From CAYSGX01 sp964518215 (GTDB taxonomy: Bacteria > Bacteroidota > Bacteroidia > Chitinophagales > CAIOSU01): a stretch of DNA of 45,705 bases. Positions 17,563-27,000 of this stretch are shown piece after piece (within the stretch, counting starts at the first letter, position 1; the number at the start of each line of letters is the position of its first letter). The stretch spans positions 1 through 45,705 of the forward strand of contig CAZFFP010000024.1 in assembly GCA_964518215.1 (NCBI GenBank). Direction: 5' to 3'. The position numbers and the translations under genes are program-made. The notes under the pieces were generated by a model. The model was not told the origin of the DNA. It did not search any database and saw nothing but the letters and a program-made list of their open reading frames with translations.

Positions 17563-18474
17563 TTACAGTGAAATTCCTAAGCCGAACAACAAAGAAAAAA
17601 CAAAAGTGCTTAATGCTACTTTTTTCAGTTCGGGGTCAAGTTCTGCTGGGTTTTCGGTATGCTTTACTTTTTTCAAATGAAAAAAAATCAAGAAAACAAA
17701 AACAGGCAGAAATATAAATGAGAGCAAATTGCCCGTGTCCCAAAAAATTAAGAACGCAAATGTAAATGCGAATGCAAACGATAATAATATCATTGCAGCA
17801 TGATATTTTTTTGCCCAATCATAACCCATTTTTACAACAACGGTGTTTTTTCCTGCCAGTGCATCCGACACATGGTCGCGCATATTGTTCAAATTCAATA
17901 CTGCTGCCGAAAGCAAACCAATGGTGGCGGCAGGCAGTAAACCTGTAATGAGAAATGTATGTGTGTGCAGATAAAATGTTCCCTGCACGCCTACAATTCC
18001 GAAAAACAAAAACACAAATACATCGCCAAAACCCTTGTATCCATAAGGGTTTTTGCCTGCCGTGTATTTGATTGCCGCTGCTATTGCCGAAATGCCTAAT
18101 GCCACGAATAACAATAAAGTAATCAATTGTTCGCGCAAGGAAATGAAAAGCAACAACATGCCACTGAAAAATGCCAATGCCGCACAAATGAACATGGCAG
18201 TTTTCATATTTTCTTTCGAAATTTTTCCAGATTGCACTGCCCGTGCAGGTCCGATACGATGTTGCGAATCAGCGCCATGAACGCTGTCGCCATAATCGTT
18301 GGAAAGATTGGAAAGCACCTGTAAAAACAAGGTGGTAGTGAGCGCGAGAACCGTAACTTCCCATTCAAAATCGTAATGCCTTGCCGCCAGAAAACTTCCG
18401 GTGATAATGGATGAAAATGCCAAAGGGAGGGTTCGCAACCGGAACGCACCAATCCATGCGGATATTTGATTCAT
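17563..18474 (-). CDS. menA: 1,4-Dihydroxy-2-naphthoate polyprenyltransferase
   Basis: A 303-aa UbiA-family inner-membrane prenyltransferase attaching the isoprenoid tail in menaquinone synthesis. About eight or nine hydrophobic segments are present. The first Asp-rich motif is NDYGDSVHGAD near residue 80; the second region is NNMRDHVSDALAGKNT near 193. The start MNQISAWIGAFRLRTLPLAF is typical. It is the first gene of a menA-menC(-fabH) transcript with an exact TATCTTTG box 30-37 bp upstream. Other men genes are not in the window. Confidence 0.93.
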   Translation of the reverse strand: MNQISAWIGAFRLRTLPLAFSSIITGSFLAARHYDFEWEVTVLALTTTLFLQVLSNLSNDYGDSVHGADSQHRIGPARAVQSGKISKENMKTAMFICAALAFFSGMLLLFISLREQLITLLLFVALGISAIAAAIKYTAGKNPYGYKGFGDVFVFLFFGIVGVQGTFYLHTHTFLITGLLPAATIGLLSAAVLNLNNMRDHVSDALAGKNTVVVKMGYDWAKKYHAAMILLSFAFAFTFAFLIFWDTGNLLSFIFLPVFVFLIFFHLKKVKHTENPAELDPELKKVALSTFVFSLLFGLGISL

Positions 18475-18503
18475 ATGAAGAATGTGCAGATTAAATTGCT
18501 TTT

Positions 18504-18511
18504 CAAAGATA
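18504..18511 (-). promoter_or_regulatory. Bacteroidota -7 box (TATCTTTG) for menA
   Basis: Exact TAnnTTTG match on the minus strand, about 30 bp before the menA ATG at 18474. Confidence 0.55.
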
Positions 18512-18579
18512 GCGATGAATTTGCCTCAGATGTTTTTATTATTATCACTCAAAGCGCTTTATTATAAACTTCCCGGGTT

Positions 18580-18587
18580 TAACTTTG
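18580..18587 (+). promoter_or_regulatory. Bacteroidota -7 box (TAACTTTG) for the GT2 gene
   Basis: Exact TAnnTTTG match. It lies downstream of the longest possible start (18482) and 23 bp upstream of ATG 18611, and so supports the shorter start. Confidence 0.5.
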
Positions 18588-18610
18588 AAAATGATATACA
18601 GACGCTACTA

Positions 18611-19720
18611 ATGCAATATCTCTTCTATTTATTCTTATTTGTTTTTTTTATCCAACTCTGCTATTGGATTTTTTTGTTCGGAAGATTTGCTGTTTCTTAT
18701 AAAACCGAAAACGAAGTTTTACTTCCGAAGGAAAAACAAATGCCGGTGAGTGTCATTGTGTGTGCTAAAAACGAAGCTGAAAATTTAAAGAAGTTTTTAC
18801 CTGAAATTTTGCAACAAGAATATCGTGTATTTGAAGTCATTGTAGTGAATGACCATTCAACTGATAATACCTCTGAAATTTTGAAAGCTTTGCAAGCATC
18901 ATTTGCGAATCTGAAAGTTGTTGAAACGTTCCATTCATCAAATATCAAAGGCAAACGCAAAGCGTTGCTTCAAGGCATTAATGCAGCACAAAACCAACAT
19001 CTGGTATTGACCGATGCCGATGGTTTTCCGGCTTCTAAATATTGGCTGGCAAGAATGGCGGGCGGTTTTTCGGAAGAAGAACAAATAGTGTTGGGATATT
19101 CACCATATCAGCAATTGCCCGGGTTTTTAAATGTCATGATTCAATACGAAACATTTTATACAGCGCTGCAATATGCTTCGTTCGCTTTTGCAAAAGCGCC
19201 TTACATGGGTGTGGGCAGAAATTTGGCGTACACTAAAGCCATTTTCGACAGCAGTCTGAATTTTCATAAAACCGATAATCCGCTTTCGGGCGATGATGAT
19301 TTGTTTGTGAACGAAATGGCAAACCAACACAATACCGCATTAGTATTGTATCCCGATGCTCAGATATATTCTGTTCCGAAGCGAACATGGAAGGAATGGA
19401 TGCAACAAAAAACCCGGCACTATTCGGCTGGCATTCATTATCGTTTCAAACATCAGTTGCTTTTAGGGCTATTGAATTTCTCCTCCTTGATTTTTTATTT
19501 GTTGTTGTTTGCGTTGTTGTTTTCAAAGTTCATATTCATGGCTTTGGCGTTATTTGCCATTCGATGTATAGCGATGATGTATGTCGCAGTGTCCTGTAAA
19601 TGGTTCTTTCCAAATAAATTTCCACCACTTTTCATCCTTATTACAGATTTTATGGTATCGGTATTTTTATTTACTTTGGGCACGCTATCGCTGTTTAAGC
19701 AAACAATATGGAAGAACTGA
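18611..19720 (+). CDS. Membrane-associated GT2 glycosyltransferase
   Basis: A 369-aa family 2 glycosyltransferase that transfers a sugar from an activated donor. An N-terminal membrane segment (residues 3-20) precedes the GT-A domain: VSVIVCAKNEAENL, then VVNDHSTDNTSEIL, the metal-binding LTDADGFP, the acceptor-site SGDDDLFVNEM and a QxxRH-type motif (QKTRHYSAG). At least two further membrane segments close the C-terminus. I place the start at ATG 18611 because the frame open from 18482 has no plausible N-terminus and would begin before the -7 box. The 3' end overlaps the sigma-factor gene by 13 bp. Confidence 0.85.
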   Translation: MQYLFYLFLFVFFIQLCYWIFLFGRFAVSYKTENEVLLPKEKQMPVSVIVCAKNEAENLKKFLPEILQQEYRVFEVIVVNDHSTDNTSEILKALQASFANLKVVETFHSSNIKGKRKALLQGINAAQNQHLVLTDADGFPASKYWLARMAGGFSEEEQIVLGYSPYQQLPGFLNVMIQYETFYTALQYASFAFAKAPYMGVGRNLAYTKAIFDSSLNFHKTDNPLSGDDDLFVNEMANQHNTALVLYPDAQIYSVPKRTWKEWMQQKTRHYSAGIHYRFKHQLLLGLLNFSSLIFYLLLFALLFSKFIFMALALFAIRCIAMMYVAVSCKWFFPNKFPPLFILITDFMVSVFLFTLGTLSLFKQTIWKN

Positions 19721-20331
19721 ACAAACCGGCTAATACGCCTTCTGAAAGAGCCACCAAAGATTTGGAATTGGTGAAACTTGCCGTTGAAAAGCGCGACCAA
19801 CAGGCTTTCGCCAAGTTGATGAGTCGCTATAAAGATTCCATCTTTTTCATGGTGCTGAAAATGATTCACAATCGCGATGATGCCGAGGATATTACAATGG
19901 AATCGTTCAGCAAAGCATTTAACAATATTGACCGCTACGACCAGCGCTATGCATTCAGTACCTGGCTGTTTAAAATTGCTACCAACAACTGCATAGATTT
20001 CATGCGCAAAAAACGCCTCGAAACTACTTCCATAGATAAAACAATGGAAAACGATAAAGGCGAAGAAACCGGAGGCATAGACATCAAAGCCGACTCGCCC
20101 AATCCAGAAGAAAAAATGATTAAGTCGCAACGCGCTTTTTCGGTGCGCGCGCATCTGCAAAAACTCGACCCAAAATACCGCCAGTTGATAGAATTGCGCT
20201 ACTACGAAGAATTATCTTACGAAGAAATTTCCGAGCAACTGGAACTGCCTTTAGGAACCGTGAAAGCGCAATTGTTTCGTGCCAAAGACATGCTTTGTAA
20301 ATTGATTGGCGACAACATCAAACATATTTGA
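19708..20331 (+). CDS. ECF-type RNA polymerase sigma factor
   Basis: A 207-aa sigma-70-family factor with region 2 (residues 35-100; FAKLMSRYKDSIF, then DAEDITMESFSKAF and FSTWLFKIATNNCIDFMRKK) and region 4 (about 150-198; the DNA-binding helix-turn-helix SYEEISEQLELPLGTVKAQLFRAK). A short acidic linker with PNPEE joins them, as is typical of ECF factors. No anti-sigma gene follows, so regulation may differ from the common sigma/anti-sigma pair. It is coupled to the GT2 gene by a 13-bp overlap. Target genes cannot be told from the sequence. Confidence 0.93.
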   Translation: MEELNKPANTPSERATKDLELVKLAVEKRDQQAFAKLMSRYKDSIFFMVLKMIHNRDDAEDITMESFSKAFNNIDRYDQRYAFSTWLFKIATNNCIDFMRKKRLETTSIDKTMENDKGEETGGIDIKADSPNPEEKMIKSQRAFSVRAHLQKLDPKYRQLIELRYYEELSYEEISEQLELPLGTVKAQLFRAKDMLCKLIGDNIKHI

Positions 20332-20435
20332 GCTTGCTGTTCAGTTGATTTCCGAAGTAAACAAAATACACGTAATTCATCCGTTGAAATCATTTGGTTA
20401 CTTTCAAATTTTATAACCTTAGAACTTTTTCTTCA

Positions 20436-21059
20436 TTGGAAATTATTCTGAAATATTTTCCCGAAATAACTGCACAACAACAATCATTGTTTCAGGCATT
20501 GTTGCCTTTGTATGAAGAGTGGAATGAAAAAATAAATGTTATTTCGCGCAAAGACATGGAGCATTTTTATGAACACCATGTGTTGCATTCGCTGGCTATT
20601 TCCAAAGTAATAAAGTTTGAACCGGGTACACGTGTGTTAGATATTGGGACAGGTGGCGGCTTTCCGGGAATTCCATTAGCTATTATGTTTCCCGAAGTGC
20701 AGTTTCATTTGGTGGATTCTATTGGTAAAAAAATAAAAGTGGTGCAGGCAGTTGCAGAAGCATTGCAACTCCAAAATGTTGAAGCCACTCATGCTCGCGT
20801 GGAATTGCTGTCGGGCGCTTATGATTTTGTAACCGCGCGTGCAGTTGCCAAAGTAGATGAATTGGTAAAATGGACACGTCATTTAATTGTGAAAGAAAAT
20901 ATCAATGCCATTCCCAATGGCTGGCTATTGCTAAAGGGTGGCAATCTATCGGAAGAATTACAAAGTATTCAAAACCGACCCGCCATAAATCCTGTAAGCA
21001 ATTTCTTTTCAGAAGAATTTTTTGAGGAGAAAGTTGTGGTGCATTTGGAGCATTATTGA
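20436..21059 (+). CDS. rsmG: 16S rRNA (guanine-527-N7) methyltransferase, probable TTG start
   Basis: Methylates G527 of 16S rRNA using SAM. The Rossmann SAM site is intact: VLDIGTGGGFPGIPLA, then VDSIGKKIKVV; TARAVAKVDELVKW is the usual downstream motif. No ATG lies in frame before the conserved N-terminus EIILKYFPEITAQQQ. Two TTG codons do, at 20394 and 20436. The second gives MEIILKYFPEI, which matches how Bacteroidota RsmG proteins normally begin, so I chose it (207 aa). It follows the sigma factor by about 100 bp and runs convergently into the giant gene with no gap. Confidence 0.88.
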   Translation: MEIILKYFPEITAQQQSLFQALLPLYEEWNEKINVISRKDMEHFYEHHVLHSLAISKVIKFEPGTRVLDIGTGGGFPGIPLAIMFPEVQFHLVDSIGKKIKVVQAVAEALQLQNVEATHARVELLSGAYDFVTARAVAKVDELVKWTRHLIVKENINAIPNGWLLLKGGNLSEELQSIQNRPAINPVSNFFSEEFFEEKVVVHLEHY

Positions 21060-24000
21060 TTAATACAAAATAACTGCCCTTCCATGTCCACCTGCCGAAG
21101 GAGTTCCACTACCCCTCCACCCGCTTCCTATTCCTGTAGCGTAATCTGAATCTGTAGTGCCTCCGGCTGAAGGCGTTGCGTTACTGCCGTTTAATCCCGA
21201 TTCGCCATAAACATTGGTAAAGCCGTTCATGTAAGATGAGCCACCTGAGCCTCCCGCAGAATTGCCAGAGCCTCTGCACCCACCGGCTCCACCGCCATAA
21301 CCGGAGCCACCTCCACCACCACCATTATTATTGGAACCGCCCACTTGTTCTCCATAACCTCCATTACCGCCAGCACTTCCATTCCAACTCACGCCATTGC
21401 CGCTGCCATTCGATCCGGAGCCTCCGGTTCCGTTGGCTAAGCCACCTTCGGTCGGGCAGGAACCCGAACTGACTTGTCCGTTACCTCCCGCAATTCCTGT
21501 GGTTCCATTAACTATACCTGAGGCGCCACCACCGCCACCATTCGCATTGTTGTATCCGGAACCTGCACCGCCACCGCTACCGGCTATGGCAATTTCTACT
21601 CCGTTTCTTCTCAATGCTGTTCTTCCGCCCCCTTGTCCGCCACAGTTTACATTGCTCCAGCCACTGGTATTCAAAAAGGTAGGAGCACCGCCTCCGTAGC
21701 CATACACGCCTGCATTGGCAATGCCTACACCACCGCCTTTTCCCACTATCAAAGTAAATACCTCATTATGGCTTATGGACAGATTACCCCTCACAAATGC
21801 TCCGGCACCACTTCCTTTGGTTCCGCCTCCATATCCTCCGCCACCACCGGCTCCCCACAATTTCACTTGTATTTCAGAAATTCCGCAGGGCGAAGCAGTC
21901 CAGTTTTGGTCGCTACCGGTGTAGTTGAATATTTGCTTGCCACCAAAGGTAACAGCAAGCGTTCTGGGCGTTGAGGTTCCATTACAATTTACTGCACTGA
22001 CAGATATGTTGCCGCTGTTGGCTACACCCATGGTACCCGAGTAATTTACGGTAATACTCGTGCCCGTGTTGACAACTATATCGGCTCCCGAAGGAACCAA
22101 CCAGTTGTAGGATGTTGCATTAGCTACGGGGCTTATGGAATAAGTAATGCCTAAAGCATTGTATGCCATTAATGTGCAGCCTGAAATTGCTCCTGGCTGG
22201 GTAGGAGCAGGGAGCATGGAAACATTTATTGAACTCAGTCCACTGGTTCCGCAGGAATTAGATGCCGAAACCGAAATGGTTCCTCCCGATGTACCGCTGG
22301 TTACGGTAATGGATGTGCCGTTATTGCTAGTGATATTCCAGCCGGAAGGAACATTCCAATGGTAAGAAGTGGCATGGTTCACACTACCAATACTAAACGT
22401 ATAAGATGAATTAGTACAAAGGTTGGTGTTGCTTCCTGAAATAGCTCCCGGTGTAGCCGGAATGGGAATAACTGTAACAGCAAGTGTTCGGGTAGGGCTT
22501 ACCTGTCCACAGGCTGCCGATGCGCCAACAGAAACATTTCCATTTTGTGCCGAAAGCATTACCAAAACATCTATTGAAGTAGTGCCCTGCCCCGATAAAA
22601 TGATGAAACCTGAAGGGACTGACCAGGTATAATCAGTAGCTCCGGTTACAGGGTTGGTGCTGTAGGTGTGAGTGGTGCCGCAAGCTAAAGGACCCGCTGG
22701 TCCTGTTGTAGCATCTGGCTGAGGCAATGATGATGCAGTAGTTACAGATTCGGAAGTAGATGCCGCTCCACATATATTTTCTGCAATCACTTCTATGTCT
22801 CCGCCAAATGCCGCACAGCCCAATGTTACAGTTACAGATGGAGTTCCTTGTCCGGAGTTGATAATAAATCCTGATGGGAAGTTCCAAGTGTATAATGCTG
22901 CATTGCTAACCGCAGGAATGCTGAAAGTGTAGGGAACTTCTCTCTGCAAATTGCTGAAATTGCTTCCTGAAATGCTGCCAATGGTTCCAATAGGTGTATT
23001 GCAATCGTTCAGGCGCAATTCACCGGCAACATCAATTTCATCTTCGTTTACTTCTGCTCTTCTTGAATGAACGGTGGCAACAACAGGAACTCTCAATGAA
23101 CCGCCTTCGGCAATGATTTTATTTATGATATAGCCATTGTCAACAAACGATATGTAGTTGTTTGCAGAATTGTTTGCTGTTACTAAAAATTTAAAGGCTT
23201 TGCTTGCCACCGGAGTTGCAGTGGTTCCCATGCCTGTCTGGAAAGTTTGATTGTCTGAACCATTGAAAGCTATGGTGTGTCCGCTGGCAGTGCCGAGGTT
23301 TTTAAAATTGCCATACACATTCAGTGTTCCTTTAGTATGAAAATTAGCATCTGTCCAGATGGTGATGTCTTTGGTATCGCCCGATTGTGTATTTGAAGCA
23401 ATACTTGCTTCATTAGAGGAAATACAATTTTGAGTTAAACTTAACGGAAGGATGAATGTATTGATACTATTGGCTGGTACAGATAAAGCAGGAGTGAAGT
23501 AAGTTCCATTAGAGACAAACCAATTACTCGGATTGTTCCAATCGGGCCCATCAATACCCGTCCAGAGGTAATCGCCTGTGGAAATGGATGGAGAAACAAT
23601 GTTGTTAATAATAGCCAAATCAGGTCCTACCGAAACTGTAATAGGTGGAGATATTTTAAAGCAGTTAAAAATATTAGTCGCTTTGATATAATAGTTTCCA
23701 GAAACATTTATGAAAGATGGATATGAGGCAGGAACAGTAGCATTTGCATCAGACCAATAAGTGTATGTTAATCCTGAAGAAGAGCCTTGGGTTATATTAG
23801 CATCCGTTAAGTCAACAGTTTGTGGAAGGCAAGAGGTGAGTGAGTTAACAACTACGAAATTAAAATCGGAAACTTCAACTTTTATCGGATTAAATATTCT
23901 TACAAACTTAAATCCTGATGAAATTCCGTATGCACCATTAGCAGTCCATGACGGAGCTCCTGTACCACCACTATAAACTGCGGCATCAGCATATAAGGGG

Positions 24001-27000
24001 AATGTTGGCATTACTATACTTGTATAAAATAATGTTCCGTTTTTATAGTAATTTACATGATTATTTTCTACTGCTACTCTAAAAACATCACCCCTTACAT
24101 AGGTGCCGAAATCACCTCTATAGCTGCCACTTTCATAAACTTGTACTAATCCATTTACTGCATATGCAGCAAATTCTATAGAGGTATAGCTTGGGTCTGT
24201 ATCATAGTTGCCAAGCCCAATCATTTGCGCACCTGCACCATCTTTAAAAATGGTAGCTTCTACATAACCACCATTATTGGTAATTGATTGGCTTGAAATA
24301 GCTCCTGCATCCCAATCGTCTGCAACAGTATTGAATTTCTTAATAGAACTATTCACCGTCCACACATTGTTACTGGTCCATGCCCAATTCACTAATTCAC
24401 CTTCAGTTGTTACGCAACCTCTTGAAGTAACTTGTCTCTTGAACAAAGTTTCAGAATTAATATTGCCCGCATTGTAAGTAGCATTAGTTCTAATACCCGG
24501 GGCATCAGTCCAAGTAACACCATTATCAATAGATTGTTGCCAATTAAATGTATAAGCTCCTGCTCCATTATCAGGAGTACCTCCTGTAAGTGCTGCCGGT
24601 GGAATAGCACTTAAACAAATAGTTTGGTCTCCTGCAATTGCCTTTGCATCTACCGGACGAACAAATACTCTTACATCACTCGCCTCAGCCCAGTTATAGC
24701 CACAAGTATTGCTTGGATGTGTTCTAATTAAATAAAATCCGGGATTATTAAAAGTATAATTAAAAGAATTGCCATATTGTTGATTATCAAAATAACCCCA
24801 AACTTCAAGCGCATTGGTTTCATCACCTGCCCAATAGTTAGCAGTTCCCGAACCACCACCTCTGGTAAAGGTAATTTGTGTGCCGGGGCAAACTTCTATA
24901 GTTGCTCCTCCAGTGTAGCCAGGAGCAGAAACTGAAAGCACACCTGCAGTAGTTATTTCAGCTACCGAAATTACAATTCTACCCGGTTGCCCGTTAGTGG
25001 CAGCATTTCCACCACCGCCATAAGCATTTCCATTATCAGCATTTGCCCACTGCCCTGCTTCTTGTCCACTTCCTGAAGCGGTAGCAGTTAATGTTCCTGA
25101 AAAATATGAAGAACCACCTCCACCAGCACCGCTATTATTATCACCCGATAAGCCACCAGAGCCACCACCAAAACCAGAACCACCACCACCGCCTGCACGG
25201 TTTGAACAGCACTGTTCTCCGTTTCCGCCATTTCCACCAACAACTCCATTCCAAGACCCTCCTGAAATAGATGGGGTTCGAGAATAATTGTTTCCGCCAG
25301 TACCATTTGATTGTCCGCCTTGCCCTCCTTCACCGCCTAAGCCAGTTTCGCCATTTGCTCCAACACCTCCTGCCGCACCACCACGTTTATTTGTACCACC
25401 GGCACCACCACCACCGGCACCTGCAATAGCAATTTCTACTCCGCTACTGTTTCTTCTTATTGCGGTTCTGCCACCACCGCCACCGGCATCTAACCCTTTA
25501 TCAGGACTTGCGCCACCACCACCATAGGCATTGTTACCCCATTGACTTCCATTACCACCTAAACCACCACCACCTACAATTAATGTTAAAACCTCTCCTG
25601 GAGTTACACATAAATCTCCCTCAACGAAAGCACCGCCACCACCAGGTCCGCCACTTTGTCCACCGCCACCACCGGCCCCCCACATCTTAACTCTAATTTT
25701 TGTTACTCCGGAAGGCACAGTATAAGTTTGGTCGGCTCCGGTGCTTACAAAAGTAACCGGAACAACAGTTACGCTGGTAGATGTTGAACTAGCACACCCA
25801 AAGCCATTAGTAAATGTATATGTAATGGTAGCTGTGCCAGGCGTTGCACCCGTTATTAATCCTTGAGCAGGATTGTTAATAACTACTGTACTTGAATTGC
25901 TTGAAGACCAAGTTCCTCCCAATGTGCTATTCTCTAGCAAAGAAATAGAGCCTGAACTAAATGTAGTACCCCCTGTATTAGCAGCTAAAACCGGTAATGG
26001 ATTTACAAAAGTTGATACCACCGAGGTATATTCAACCGAACATGCTCCACTTTGTACTCTTGCTCTTACATTAAGGGTATTGCCCGGACAACAGGCATTC
26101 CAGGTAAATGAGTTTGTACCACCCCAAGTAGTTGTCCACCCGTTAGGGTCAGTAGCATTCCATTGGTATTCAAATTGCTGAAAAGTACCGGAAACAATAT
26201 TTGCCGTGTACACCACATTAGATCCTTCACAAATTTGTGCAGGAACACCTGATATTGTACCGGGATTTGTTGCTTCCGAAACAGTTAAAGTTCCCGTTAA
26301 TGCATCTTCTCTAAACTGACTATTAGTACCCGCGCCACATGCGGCAGAATAGGCTCTTCTTAAATATCTATGAGTGCCCACAGGTGGATTTATTTCAGTA
26401 TAATTTTGATTATTTATGTTTGTTGCTAAAGTTGTCCAGTTTCCCGACCCTGGGGGAGACTCTCTAAACCAATCGAACGTTAAATCGCTTGCCCCATGCA
26501 AAGTAGCATTAGTAGTACTGTTGATTGTAATATCAGACCCACTACAAATACTGTTTTGTGCTAAAGCAATTGTTCCGCCATTTGCTCCTACAATAGTTAA
26601 AAACCTTGTAATTCCTGCACCCCAGCAAATGCCGTTTTGACCATTAACATGCACTACATACTCTCCGGGAGAGTATAGCCCCGAGTTATAACTTGCGCTA
26701 TTTTGGTTAGCGTTAGCTGCATTCAACACATCCCAATTAGTTATCCAATTGGGTTCAGGGTCGTTGGGATTATTTCTTGTGCCTACATAATATCTTGTTT
26801 CACCACCGGCATTATTCCAGCCTGTATGCGCTAAATCTATTGTTTGCCCCCAACATGCAGTTACATTAGTTGCAGAAGAACCCTCTATGGATAATGTGCC
26901 GTTGGTAGGCACACCGTAAACCGTTAATGTCCCTGAGTACGCATCATTGCAAATGCCATTTGCACATGGACCACAGGAGGATGAATAAGCTCGCCTAAGA

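Noticed and set aside
21236..21974. Proline- and His-rich plus-strand frames opposite the giant gene
   Set aside because: They are the antisense reading of glycine codons in the C-terminal glycine-rich domain.
25288..25690. Proline-rich plus-strand frames opposite the internal glycine-rich domain
   Set aside because: Same antisense artefact of GGN codons.
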